Part shown: positions 15,248 to 23,328 of the stretch, piece by piece | Numbering within the stretch: position 1 is the first letter of the stretch | Layout: each line of letters opens with the position of its first letter | From: Bordetella parapertussis | Lineage (GTDB): Bacteria; Pseudomonadota; Gammaproteobacteria; Burkholderiales; Burkholderiaceae_A | Length of the DNA stretch: 23,361 bases | Direction of reading: 5' to 3' | Assembly (NCBI GenBank): GCA_945901825.1 | Contig: CAMDMC010000024.1 | Coordinates: 1-23,361 of the forward strand | The notes under the pieces: generated by a model | Databases searched by the model: none | Seen by the model: only the letters and a program-made list of their open reading frames with translations | Told to the model about the DNA's origin: nothing | Program-made: the position numbers and the translations under genes

Positions 15248-16507
15248 CTAAAGGGAGCGGGCCGCTGGCCTTGGTTTGGCAGGGCTGCGGGGTCGTCCAA
15301 CGCCGGCAGGGCGAGCCTGACCAGGGTTGACACGGGGCTTCGCGCGACGAGGCTGCTCATCGCGTCGCAACGAACCTCCGGGCAACAAACTTAGGTTAGT
15401 AAGCCGCTCAATGTCGCGCACCAGGCCGCGTTCGGAATGGTCACAGAAGGAAATGGCCACCCCACTTTTACCCGCCCGGCCTGTGCGACCAATGCGGTGA
15501 ACGTATGACTCTGCAACCGTAGGCATATCGAAGTTCACGACATGAGACACCTCGTCAACGTCCAGTCCGCGGGCTGCCACGTCGGTGGCAACAAGAATTT
15601 TTCTTGCCCCCGACTTAAATTGGGCTAATGCCTTATTGCGCTGACCTTGTGTCTTATCGCCATGCAGACCAACGGACTGAAGACCCGCTAAATTAAGGGC
15701 CTTCTCAAGCTTGTCAGTCCCGCGTTTGGTACGCGTAAAGACAATTGCGCGCTCAACCTCTCGCTGGGCAAGCAGTTCAATTAGCCGCTCGCTTTTATCA
15801 GCCTGGTTAATAAGAATGATTTCTTGACGAATATTGTCGGCGGGTTTGGCAACCGATGAGACTGAAATCTGCTCGGGGGTCACCATAAAGGCCTGTGCCA
15901 GGGTTCGAATGGGTTTGGGCATGGTGGCGGAAAGCAAAAGGGTCTGCCTTTTTGCCGACGTCTTTCGCATGATTTCTTCGATGGCAGGAATAAAGCCCAT
16001 GTCGAGCATTTGATCGGCCTCATCAAGAACGATCTGGCTGGTCTGGTCTAGCCGCGCGCGGCCTGAGCGCATGTGGTCAAGCAGTCGGCCGGGCGTGGCC
16101 ACAACAATATCAACACCCGTAGCAAGGGCGCGAATCTGAGGCGTGGGGTTGGCTCCGCCAACCACAAGACCGACACGGGGCTTCATGAACTTTCCATACT
16201 CACGAATGCTGTCGGCAATTTGTTGAGCCAGTTCGCGTGTTGGCGCAAGAATGAGGGTTGTGAAGGCACGACTGCCTGGCTTGGGCCCCTCAACATGACC
16301 AAGTTTTTGGTTGGCAAGCCGATTGAGAATGGGCAGCACGAAGGCGGCGGTCTTCCCCGTTCCTGTTTGGGCGATGCCAATGATGTCAAGACCTGCAATC
16401 ATTTTAGGAATGACTTGGGCCTGAATAGGGGTAGGCTTTTCATAGCCTAGGCTGGAAACGGCACGCAACAATGGTTCGGCAAGGCCGAGTTCGGTAAACG
16501 AAGACAT
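15248..16507 (-). CDS. rhlE: DEAD-box ATP-dependent RNA helicase, RhlE type
   Basis: The protein, about 419 residues, unwinds RNA duplexes and probably acts in ribosome assembly or RNA decay. All helicase motifs are present in order: Q motif PTPIQAQVIP, AQTGTGKT, PTRELAQQ, ATPGRLLDH, LDEADQMLDMGF, SATMP, the second-domain VATDVAARGLDVDEV and HRIGRTGRAG. The C-terminus is a basic, Pro/Arg-rich tail of about 40 residues, typical of RhlE-like enzymes and likely to bind RNA. I prefer ATG 16507, since (M)SSFTELGLAEPLLRAV matches family N-termini; ATG 16519 and GTG 16537 are longer options. It leads the minus-strand cluster with the MFS gene. Confidence 0.93.
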   Translation of the reverse strand: MSSFTELGLAEPLLRAVSSLGYEKPTPIQAQVIPKMIAGLDIIGIAQTGTGKTAAFVLPILNRLANQKLGHVEGPKPGSRAFTTLILAPTRELAQQIADSIREYGKFMKPRVGLVVGGANPTPQIRALATGVDIVVATPGRLLDHMRSGRARLDQTSQIVLDEADQMLDMGFIPAIEEIMRKTSAKRQTLLLSATMPKPIRTLAQAFMVTPEQISVSSVAKPADNIRQEIILINQADKSERLIELLAQREVERAIVFTRTKRGTDKLEKALNLAGLQSVGLHGDKTQGQRNKALAQFKSGARKILVATDVAARGLDVDEVSHVVNFDMPTVAESYVHRIGRTGRAGKSGVAISFCDHSERGLVRDIERLTNLSLLPGGSLRRDEQPRRAKPRVNPGQARPAGVGRPRSPAKPRPAARSL

Positions 16508-16586
16508 AAAATCTTTCATTAATGTAGCTCTACACACGCACAGAAAACGGGCGCACGGGACGAAGCTACGGGTTGTGAAGGCGCAG

Positions 16587-16609
16587 AAAAAAACCGCGAC
16601 GATTGCGGT
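16587..16609 (-). terminator. possible minus-strand intrinsic terminator
   Basis: On the minus strand ACCGC pairs with GCGGT (16609-16605 with 16597-16593) around a seven-base loop and runs into seven T residues. The stem is short. Its position between the coiled-coil gene and the helicase gene suits termination of the former. Confidence 0.45.
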
Positions 16610-16688
16610 CGGCCAGGCAACAATGAAAGACTATGGGATCTCTGTCAGAGAAGGGTATGGCTAAACGCAAACTGGACTATACGGGAAT

Positions 16689-16940
16689 TTACTTAGTTAC
16701 GCCAACCTCCTGTTCCGAGGGATCGGGTTCAATGATCGCAACGGGGCTAACCTGCATGGCGTCTTCCTGCGGTTGTTGAGCCCTAATTTTCGCTTCTTTC
16801 GCCTGCCTATGGCGCTCTTTTTTATCCTCTTCAAAAGCCTTGCGCTTGGCACTTAGCTCGAAGTCTCGTCTAAGCTTGAAGAGGAAAAAGCTCAGGAGCG
16901 CCAGGTTGGCAAGCCAGAAAAAAGGAATAAGCCAGTTCAT
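16689..16940 (-). CDS. small membrane-anchored coiled-coil protein
   Basis: The 83-residue product is not recognised. It has one N-terminal membrane helix (MNWLIPFFWLANLALLSFFL), then a highly charged helical stretch (KLRRDFELSAKRKAFEEDKK and onwards to about residue 60), then a flexible Gln/Pro/Glu-rich tail. It is probably an inner-membrane protein with a cytoplasmic coiled coil. ATG 16940 gives the clean membrane-helix start; the frame also reaches a TTG at 16964. No ribosome-binding site is clear. It is divergent from the dehalogenase-like gene, with 40 bases between start codons, which must contain both promoters or parts of them. Confidence 0.6.
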   Translation of the reverse strand: MNWLIPFFWLANLALLSFFLFKLRRDFELSAKRKAFEEDKKERHRQAKEAKIRAQQPQEDAMQVSPVAIIEPDPSEQEVGVTK

Positions 16941-16980
16941 GGTGAGGCGAGAAACATTTAACAAATGAGATGGTGAAATT

Positions 16981-17676
16981 ATGCCTTGTGAATTTGATGC
17001 CTTTGTTTTCGATGCCTATGGCACGTTGTTTGACGTTTACTCGGTTAAGGCAAGCGCCGAGCGGCTCTACCCCGGCCAAGGTGAGGTCCTTGCAAAGCTG
17101 TGGCGCGACAAACAGGTGGAGTACACCCGGCTCATATCGTTAGCCGACCCGACAGCTCCTACTGGTAGTCGTCACTACATGCCGTTTTGGGACGTGACGC
17201 GGCGGGCTTTGCATTTCAGCCTAAGTGCGCTTGGCCTTGATGCATCCGAGGTGAACCAGAATCAGCTAATGGCCGAGTACGAAAGGCTTTCTGCCTTTCC
17301 TGAAGTCCTTCCTGTTTTAACGCAGCTAAAGAAAGAAGGCCACCAGATTGCCATTCTTTCAAACGGCAACCAGAGCATGCTGGGGAAGGCGGTTGAGTCG
17401 GCTGGGCTTACTGCCCTTATTCATCGTGTGCTTGGGGTCGATGCCTTGCGACAATTCAAAATTATGCCCGGGGTTTATGACCTTATTTTTCAAGACACTG
17501 ACGTTCCTAAAGAGAAGGTTCTATTCGTCTCAAGTAACGGTTGGGATGTTCTTGGTGCCAACTGGTATGGCCTAAACACCTTTTGGGTGAATCGTCAGGG
17601 CCTGCCTTTTGAGTCCTTGGGTCCACCTCCACGCTTTCAGGGAAACGATTTAAACGGTCTGTTGGCCTTAGGCTAA
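16981..17676 (+). CDS. haloacid dehalogenase type II (HAD hydrolase)
   Basis: The 231-residue cytosolic hydrolase carries the HAD motifs of the (S)-2-haloacid dehalogenase branch. The nucleophile is Asp11 in FVFDAYGTLFDV. The second motif is ILSNGNQSML. The lysine lies in RQFKIMPGVYDL, and the acidic motif is SSNGWDVLGANWYGLNTFWVN. Residue order and length (about 230) fit dehalogenases that convert 2-halo acids to hydroxy acids by SN2 attack of the aspartate, but many relatives act as phosphatases on other substrates. ATG 16981 fits the family start. Its stop lies only six bases from the stop of the convergent ABC transporter gene. Confidence 0.87.
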   Translation: MPCEFDAFVFDAYGTLFDVYSVKASAERLYPGQGEVLAKLWRDKQVEYTRLISLADPTAPTGSRHYMPFWDVTRRALHFSLSALGLDASEVNQNQLMAEYERLSAFPEVLPVLTQLKKEGHQIAILSNGNQSMLGKAVESAGLTALIHRVLGVDALRQFKIMPGVYDLIFQDTDVPKEKVLFVSSNGWDVLGANWYGLNTFWVNRQGLPFESLGPPPRFQGNDLNGLLALG

Positions 17677-17682
17677 ACCTTC

Positions 17683-19524
17683 TTAGCCCGCAGTCTCGAG
17701 GAACTGATGCGCCGATAGCTCTTGGTAGAGCGAACTTGTCTGTAAAAGACGTTCATGGCTGTCAATGGCAAGGCACTCCCCATTATCAAGCACTGCAATT
17801 TGTGTGGCACGGCGAACGGTTGCCAGCCGGTGTGCAACAACCAGGCCTGCACGTGAGGGTAGCCATTGGGCGAGAGCCGCCTGAACGGCTCGCTCTGAAA
17901 GGCTATCGAGCGCAGAGGTGGCCTCATCGAGAAGAAGAATGGGGGGGTTGCGCAAAATGGCTCGAGCAATCGCAATGCGCTGACGCTGCCCTCCCGAAAG
18001 CCGAACCCCCCGCTCACCAAGAAAGCTCTCATAGCCCTGTGGAAGTGCCAAGATAAAGTCGTGGGCGTGGGCGGCCTGCGCGGCTTCTTCAACCTGCGTA
18101 TCGCTAGCCTCAAGTAACCCATAACGAATGTTTTCTCGTGCATTGGCTGAAAAGACCACGGGATCTTGCGCCACCAGACCCATCGAGGCGCGCACTGCGG
18201 GCAGGCCCCAGTAAGAAAGCGGCCTGCCGTTGATACGGATGGTTCCGCGCTGTGGACTATAAAACCCAAGCATCAGCGCAAGAAGGGTGGACTTGCCCGC
18301 ACCGGAGGGGCCTACTAGCGCCATTGTCTGGCCCGAGCGCAGCTGAAACGACACACCCTTAACAGCCCAGTGGTCCGGTCGCGAGGGGTAGGCGAACCAG
18401 ACATCATCGAACTCGATGGTGACTGGGGCCTCAATGGCCGCGGTTGCTGCCGTTGCCGCCGTTGCCGCCGTTGCCGCCGTTGCCGCCCTTGTATTTGCCT
18501 CTGTGGATGATGGGTCTGGCGCACCGTGAACTTCTTTGTCTTGCATAAGGTCAAGAAGACGTTCCGTAGCGCCCGCAGCACGTTGCAGGTCACCAAAGAC
18601 TTCAGCAAGCGCCGCAATTGCCCCTGCGGTAAGTACAGCATATAAAACAAACTGGGCGAGTTGACCGGCGGACATGCTACCCGCCACCACCTGACCGGCC
18701 CCAAGCCAAAGCACAAAAACAATAACTGCAAAGGCAAGAACAATGGCAACTGCCGTAAGCCATGACCGCATTTGATTGCGACGGGTTGCAACCGCAAAGG
18801 CTTGCTCCACGGTGTTGGTGTAGCGCCCTGATTCATAGTCTTCGCGGCCAAGCGCCTGCACGGTGGTCATGGCGTTAAGCACCTCACCAGCAAGTGCACT
18901 GGTGTCTGCGACCTTGTCTTGGCTGTCCTTTGAAGCCTTACGCACGGTGCGGCCCAGGGCAAGAATGGGAAAGATCACCATAATCAGTAGACCCAACATA
19001 AGCCCCGCAAGCCAGGCACTTGTTAAGAGCATCATGATCATGCCCCCAACGAAAAGCACCAGGCTTCGCAAGGAAAGCGAAATGCTTGTGCCTACAAGGG
19101 TCTGAACCAAGGTGGTGTCAGCCGTTAGCCGCGAAAGTACCTCGCCGGTTTGAAGCGTCTCGAAGTACTGCGGAGGGCGTCGCAATACGTGCTGGTAAAC
19201 CTCGGAACGCAGATCGGCCACCACCCGCTCGCCCAACCAGGACATGAAGTAGAACCTTAGTGCTGTGGCGGTGGCCAGAACAACCGAGACCCCCAATAAA
19301 AGCCCAAAGATCTGGGCCAGGTCGTTTCCAGACAGCAGGGCTTGGTCAATAAGCTGGCGAAAGACCAAAGGAACTGAAAGCGTTGCCGCAGCCGAGAGAA
19401 CGAGGAAGGCAAAAGCGGCAATCCAGCGGCCCTTGTAGGTTGCAGCCATTCGAAGAATAGGCCTGAGCTGCTTAATTGCAGAGGCATTGCGTCGCGGAGG
19501 GAAAACCGGTGTCTGGGAGGGCAT
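17683..19524 (-). CDS. ABC transporter, fused permease and ATPase (MsbA/LmrA type)
   Basis: A 613-residue half-transporter that dimerises in the inner membrane. The N-terminal region to about residue 320 has six membrane helices of the type 1 exporter fold. The ATPase domain carries Walker A GPSGAGKST, signature LSGGQRQRIAIARA, Walker B ILLLDEATSALD and the switch histidine in VAHRLATV. The two halves are joined by a long linker with an Ala-Ala-Thr repeat produced by a 9-bp minisatellite. The family exports lipids, drugs or peptides; the substrate is unknown. ATG 19524 has no evident ribosome-binding site and is divergent from NnrU with 33 bases between starts. Confidence 0.92.
   Translation of the reverse strand: MPSQTPVFPPRRNASAIKQLRPILRMAATYKGRWIAAFAFLVLSAAATLSVPLVFRQLIDQALLSGNDLAQIFGLLLGVSVVLATATALRFYFMSWLGERVVADLRSEVYQHVLRRPPQYFETLQTGEVLSRLTADTTLVQTLVGTSISLSLRSLVLFVGGMIMMLLTSAWLAGLMLGLLIMVIFPILALGRTVRKASKDSQDKVADTSALAGEVLNAMTTVQALGREDYESGRYTNTVEQAFAVATRRNQMRSWLTAVAIVLAFAVIVFVLWLGAGQVVAGSMSAGQLAQFVLYAVLTAGAIAALAEVFGDLQRAAGATERLLDLMQDKEVHGAPDPSSTEANTRAATAATAATAATAATAAIEAPVTIEFDDVWFAYPSRPDHWAVKGVSFQLRSGQTMALVGPSGAGKSTLLALMLGFYSPQRGTIRINGRPLSYWGLPAVRASMGLVAQDPVVFSANARENIRYGLLEASDTQVEEAAQAAHAHDFILALPQGYESFLGERGVRLSGGQRQRIAIARAILRNPPILLLDEATSALDSLSERAVQAALAQWLPSRAGLVVAHRLATVRRATQIAVLDNGECLAIDSHERLLQTSSLYQELSAHQFLETAG
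18443..18487. repeat. 9-bp minisatellite in the ABC transporter linker
   Basis: Five tandem copies of GTTGCCGCC lie head to tail; the first has one change (GTTGCTGCC) and the other four are identical. Nine bases is a multiple of three, so copy-number change would lengthen or shorten the Ala-Ala-Thr linker without a frameshift. Confidence 0.93.
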
Positions 19525-19557
19525 AATGAATTGGTCTTAATAAAAAAGGAGTGGCGT

Positions 19558-20169
19558 GTGGCTGAGCTAATTCTGGGTCTTGTTTTGTTTTTAGGGGTGC
19601 ATGCCCTGCGAGTTTTTGCAGGGGGCACTCGAGAAAAACTTATTGGCGCTATGGGCCCATTCGTGTTCAAGGCTTTCTACGGCATCGTCTCGATTATTGG
19701 GCTTTTACTGATTGTCTCAGGCTATGCCGCCGCGCGCATTGAGCCGGTTGTTTTGTACACCCCACCCATGGGCCTGGCTCATGCATCATCCTTGCTTACG
19801 CTCATTGCTTTCATTTTGCTTGCTGCCGCCTACATCCCAGGAAACATTATTCTCAAAAAGCTTAAGCATCCCATGACCCTGGCGGTCAAGATCTGGGCCT
19901 TTGCCCACCTTCTGTCCAACGGCACACTTGCCGACGTTCTCTTGTTTGGTGGGTTCCTTGTCTGGTCGGTGCTTGTCTACCGGTCGGCCCGCCGCCGCCG
20001 GCCTGTGGACAACCCAGGTCTTAGCAACCTGCCGGCTCTCATTGCCTCACGCCCCCCCTCCATGCTGGCGAGCCTTTTAACCCTTGGTATTGGAATGGGA
20101 GCCTGGGCCTGGTTTGCCTTCCAAGGTCACGCCCTGCTTATTGGCGTTGCCCCTTTTGGAGTGATGTAA
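19558..20169 (+). CDS. NnrU family membrane protein
   Basis: The 203-residue inner-membrane protein has about six hydrophobic helices with the family markers: LGLVLFLGVHALRVF at the start, GPFVFKAFYGIVSIIGLLLI, PPMGLAHASSLLTLIAFILL, HPMTLAVKIWAFAHLLSNG and FGGFLVWSVLVYRSARRR. NnrU was first linked to nitrite and nitric oxide respiration, and the fold is shared with the haem-containing zeta-carotene isomerase Z-ISO; the true role in most bacteria is unknown. The histidines in the first and fourth segments could ligate haem. GTG 19558 is chosen because AAGGAG lies exactly six bases upstream; the TTG at 19531 precedes that site. No denitrification gene is seen nearby. tRNA-Met follows after 13 bases. 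Confidence 0.85.
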   Translation: MAELILGLVLFLGVHALRVFAGGTREKLIGAMGPFVFKAFYGIVSIIGLLLIVSGYAAARIEPVVLYTPPMGLAHASSLLTLIAFILLAAAYIPGNIILKKLKHPMTLAVKIWAFAHLLSNGTLADVLLFGGFLVWSVLVYRSARRRRPVDNPGLSNLPALIASRPPSMLASLLTLGIGMGAWAWFAFQGHALLIGVAPFGVM

Positions 20170-20182
20170 ACTCTTAAATAGT

Positions 20183-20259
<77 letters not shown>

Positions 20260-20270
20260 TTCTTTCTCTT

Positions 20271-20435
20271 TTCTATCAATGACTTAGCAGCGTTTATGCA
20301 GTTGATAGAAAATTTGAAAGTATAAAAGTCTTTAGTTTTATACTTTCGGCGACTTCAGAACGACAACTCACAATTCATTCTGAACTGCGGGTTGTATAAA
20401 AGTTCTTGATCCTCCAGACCCCCCTTGTTCAACAA
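20271..20435. repeat. cluster of inverted repeats between tRNA-Met and the recombinase
   Basis: Four dyads occur in 165 bases: TTCTATCAA/TTGATAGAA (20271-20279 and 20302-20310), a perfect 12-base pair GAAAGTATAAAA/TTTTATACTTTC (20316-20327 and 20336-20347), TTCAGAA/TTCTGAA (20354-20360 and 20378-20384) and TTGTTCAACAA (20425-20435). The sequence GTATAAAAGT occurs twice (20320 and 20393) as a direct repeat. Such an array beside a serine recombinase gene could be its crossover and accessory sites. No CDS fits this gap. Confidence 0.65.
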
Positions 20436-20453
20436 CAGGAATGGAGATTTCAA

Positions 20454-21037
20454 ATGACTAAGCAAGTCGCCCTCTATGTTCGTGTCTCAACTTCCCAGCA
20501 ACCGTTCAGAACCAGTGAGGTGCCCTTCGTGAGGTAGCGAATAGGTCTGGGTACTCAATCGTTGAGGAATATCGTGACGAAGGCATCTCAGGGGCAAAAG
20601 GACGCATTGACCGACCTGCCCTTGACCGAATGTTGAAAGATTGTGCCAAGAGACGATTCGACATGGTCATGGTCTGGGATATTTCACGACTTGGAAGGTC
20701 TGTTCAGAATCTCATTGAGGTCATGAACGAACTACAGTCGATGAAAGTGGATCTGTTCTTTCTTCAACAGGGTCTCGACACTTCTACTGCATCGGGACGA
20801 ATGATGTTCTCGGTCTTCGGTGCGTTGGCAGAATACGAAAGAGAGTTGATTCGGGAAAGAACTCTAATGGGTCAACAGCGGGCAAGGGCAAAAGGTGTGA
20901 AGTTCGGACGACCACGCACAATTACTGAGAACACGAAACAAGCAATTCGTCTAATGCGTGAGCAGGGATTGGGTATGCGAAAGATTGCATCGACACTTGG
21001 ATGTGGTGTCAGCACTTGTTATGCAGCGATGGGGTGA
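20454..21037 (+). pseudogene. serine recombinase of the resolvase/invertase family, frameshifted
   Basis: The gene starts at ATG 20454 with GGAG seven bases upstream and encodes KQVALYVRVSTSQQ, with the catalytic Ser at position 12. Near 20501 one base is missing, and homology continues in another frame (VQNQ, stop, GALREVANRSGYSIVEEYRD), with a TGA at 20516-20518 in the ancestral frame. The rest is intact: DEGISGAKGRIDRPALDRML, VWDISRLGRS, the ALAEYEREL helix and a C-terminal helix-turn-helix (MRKIASTLGCGVSTCYA). A frameshift plus a stop separate the catalytic serine from the rest, so the product should be inactive. Translation of the remainder from ATG 20630 (135 residues) would lack the active site. 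Confidence 0.88.
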
Positions 21038-21094
21038 TTTGGCAATTAATTTGATACAAAACCTGAATGAATTAACAAACTTCTTCGAAATTCG

Positions 21095-21123
21095 TTGTGG
21101 AAACTAACAAAAGTAAATATATT
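21095..21123 (+). promoter_or_regulatory. candidate promoter of the exported-protein genes
   Basis: TTGTGG (21095-21100) and TATATT (21118-21123, five of six -10 positions) are exactly 17 bases apart in an AT-rich gap. The predicted start near 21130 leaves a leader of about 40 bases before ATG 21170. The -35 match is weak. Confidence 0.45.
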
Positions 21124-21169
21124 TAAAGGAGTGTAAACAACCAATTTACTTCGCATAGGAAACTTTCAC

Positions 21170-21835
21170 ATGATGAACCTTAATCGAACACGAAATCTTC
21201 GGTTCTCTATATGCTTTGCCGCAATGCTCTCGCTTGTGACTACCAACGTTGCTATGGCAGAAAGTTGCGATGCATATCCTTATCTCCCGCTTGAGAATGT
21301 GATCGAGTTCGAGGGCAAAGGACGATTCAAGATTCTTGCAACGGCAAGTGCATCCGTCACTTTTGACGAACCAACGGAGGTTATGAGTGCTCGTCGCGAA
21401 GCGGAACTACTTGCAAAACGGTCAATCGCGGAATACATCAACCAGAGACTCACGAGTGAAGACAGCATCTCATCAGAGATTCAGAAGAGCAAGACAAACA
21501 CGCTTGCCGCTGACGGATCTAGAGTTAGTGCCGCTCAGCGAGATGAAGTGAAAAAGCAGTTGAGCGCTGTAACGACCAGAGCAGATGCGGTGTTGAAGGG
21601 TGTGACAGTTGTAGGAAGTTGCTACACGAAAGGTCGGGAGATGAGAGTTACGGTCGGAGTTAAATCCGACACTGTTAACAACGCAATGAACTTAGAGACG
21701 TTAATGGGCGCTGGACGCGCCTCTACGTACGGCAAGCAGTCTAATTCTCAAGCAGAGTCGCCGAAAGACCAGAGCAAACCGAGTCGTCCGGAGACGCAAG
21801 GTTACGATGCCAGCAATCAACTGAAGAAGTTTTAG
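21170..21835 (+). CDS. exported protein of unknown function, possibly LPP20/FlgT-N-like
   Basis: The 221-residue product starts with a signal peptide (basic NRTRNLRF, hydrophobic SICFAAMLSLVTT, cleavage likely after Ala-Met-Ala at residue 30), so it is periplasmic or secreted. The mature part has a strand, then an alanine-rich helix SARREAELLAKRSIAEYINQ, a long polar segment, and a two-strand end around GVTVVGSCYTKGREMRVTVG; two cysteines (Cys33, and Cys about 153) could form a disulfide. The tail is Ser/Pro/Gln-rich and likely disordered. Helix and strand order recall LPP20-like lipoproteins and the N-domain of FlgT, but there is no lipobox; the resemblance is weak. AGGA lies nine bases before ATG 21170. 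It is probably co-transcribed with the next gene, 32 bases on. Confidence 0.7.
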   Translation: MMNLNRTRNLRFSICFAAMLSLVTTNVAMAESCDAYPYLPLENVIEFEGKGRFKILATASASVTFDEPTEVMSARREAELLAKRSIAEYINQRLTSEDSISSEIQKSKTNTLAADGSRVSAAQRDEVKKQLSAVTTRADAVLKGVTVVGSCYTKGREMRVTVGVKSDTVNNAMNLETLMGAGRASTYGKQSNSQAESPKDQSKPSRPETQGYDASNQLKKF

Positions 21836-21867
21836 CAACTCTTTTCTACCCTAGTCTGGGAGCATCT

Positions 21868-23067
21868 ATGCAACGCTCATTCTTGCTTTTTCCGGTACTT
21901 CTTGCTGGATTCGTCTCAAGCAACGTGGTCTATGCAAACTCAACTGTATCATCGAGGGGTTTCGGTGAAACCGAATTAAAAGCAGTAGAGGATGCAAAGA
22001 AGAAAGCAATCGCAAAAGTCTGCGGTGAAACTATTGTCGGAAGTAGTCGATTGCAGACCGATACGGAAAAGCGAACAAAACTTAACAGCGGTGGAGCATC
22101 GTCCCGCTCTCTCGACAGCACGACTAAATCTTCAGACGACAGCATTGCACTCGTGGGAGGCGCAATAAAAAGTCACAAGGTCATCAGCGTCGGTGAAGAG
22201 GGTGGCGTTAAGTATGTCGATCTACAAGCAGTGGTCTCGGACTGCAAAAGCGGTGATTCTGTACAGGCGACCATCGACAACAAGGCGATGATCTCGCAAC
22301 TAGCGAAGATTAGTTCTGAACTTAAGAATCTCTCTGGCAATGACAGCGTAATCAAGAATCCTAAAACTATCGCACAGAAGTATCACAACGCTAGGACTTT
22401 ATCTCAGCGCGGCGAGATAGACGCAGCGTTGAATGCATATCAATCGGTACTCAAAGAAAAAATTATATTTGCTGATCCAATTCAAGACTTTGTGACGCTA
22501 TCTAAGCGACTATATGGAGTCGAGGGGTCTAAAAAGTTCATAGAGAAGTCGCTGCCGCATCTTCGCGATCGTCCAGAGTACCTATACGCCCTTTCACTTT
22601 CCGACGAAGCACTAATTCAGGATTGGGATCGAGTGCGGCAGAGCAGTAGCACTTTTCCACCGCTCGCATTTGTCGACCTTAAGAGTCGCTATGGAAAATG
22701 TTTCTCTGAGCGTAAGGATACGAACCCGTGTCTAAAGGAGATAGTTGAATTGCCTGGCGCACGAGCAATTTCGGAAAGATTAATTGCTTTGGAGAAAAGT
22801 GGTGGTGTGCTTCAGTTTTATATTGATTCAAATAAGGCATCCCTAGATACTGAAGACTTCAAAGATATGTTCAGCGATAGGTTCTGGTCCATGTTCGACC
22901 TCGACAAGTCAATGCGAAATTCGAAGAGTGACGTTGAAAAGTTAGACTTGTTGATGGAGAGTGCAAAGAGTCGGGGTGTTGAAATCGATTCGGACCTTGA
23001 GAAGAAAATGAGTAGGGTTAGGGAGGCAATGAAGAATGCACCGCCAAACCCCTTTTCTGCCAAATGA
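21868..23067 (+). CDS. exported protein with FlgT-N/LPP20-like head and TPR-like helical body
   Basis: A 399-residue protein with a signal peptide (LLFPVLLAGFVSSNVVYA, likely cut after residue 23). The first mature segment, SSRGFGETELKAVEDAKKKA followed by IAKVCGETIVG, has the Gly-x-Gly-x-(T/S) then Ala-x3-Ala pattern of FlgT N-domain and LPP20-type proteins. A long Ser/Thr-rich insert then leads to the strand pair VKYVDLQAVVSDC, so Cys-Cys disulfide formation is possible. From about residue 165 the protein is helical, with TPR-like repeats such as ARTLSQRGEIDAALNAYQSVL and DRPEYLYALSLSDEALIQDW. The molecular function is unknown. GGGAG lies five bases before ATG 21868. It shares architecture with the preceding exported protein. 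Confidence 0.72.
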   Translation: MQRSFLLFPVLLAGFVSSNVVYANSTVSSRGFGETELKAVEDAKKKAIAKVCGETIVGSSRLQTDTEKRTKLNSGGASSRSLDSTTKSSDDSIALVGGAIKSHKVISVGEEGGVKYVDLQAVVSDCKSGDSVQATIDNKAMISQLAKISSELKNLSGNDSVIKNPKTIAQKYHNARTLSQRGEIDAALNAYQSVLKEKIIFADPIQDFVTLSKRLYGVEGSKKFIEKSLPHLRDRPEYLYALSLSDEALIQDWDRVRQSSSTFPPLAFVDLKSRYGKCFSERKDTNPCLKEIVELPGARAISERLIALEKSGGVLQFYIDSNKASLDTEDFKDMFSDRFWSMFDLDKSMRNSKSDVEKLDLLMESAKSRGVEIDSDLEKKMSRVREAMKNAPPNPFSAK

Positions 23068-23100
23068 ATACCTAAACTGGATTAACTACGCTTTCAATTC

Positions 23101-23328
23101 TTAGTTCCTCACCACTGCTAGCAACACGACATCATTGCACTTCGTCTTTGTTGCGGTCTTCTCTACATCTTTGAGAAACTCGGCACCTTCTCTCTGAAAG
23201 TTGTGACCGAACATTGTGAGGTCTCTGCGAAGAATCGTGCAGTTGTTTGCCTTGGAGCACTCACGGTCAAGTATCTGTAGTTCTCTTCTCATTCTTTCTA
23301 CTCTTTCTAGTTCTTTTTCTGAGTGCAT
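23101..23328 (-). CDS. small cysteine-containing protein, possibly partial
   Basis: The minus-strand frame gives 75 residues from ATG 23328: a charged coiled-coil-like start (EKELERVERMRRELQILDRE), then CSKANNC, a mixed segment LRRDLTMFGHNFQREGAEFL and an end KTKCNDVVLLAVVRN. Three cysteines are present. No family is recognised. The frame stays open through the window end (11 more codons upstream), so ATG 23328 may be internal and the real start, perhaps with a signal peptide, may lie outside. No strong ribosome-binding site is seen at 23328. It converges on the preceding exported-protein gene, with 33 bases between them. Confidence 0.5.
   Translation of the reverse strand: MHSEKELERVERMRRELQILDRECSKANNCTILRRDLTMFGHNFQREGAEFLKDVEKTATKTKCNDVVLLAVVRN

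Noticed and set aside
20271..20435. CRISPR array downstream of the tRNA
   Set aside because: Repeats are inverted and dissimilar, with no regular spacer length and no cas genes.
20630..21037. Functional 135-residue recombinase
   Set aside because: It lacks the catalytic serine and the first part of the catalytic domain, so it is treated as the tail of a pseudogene.
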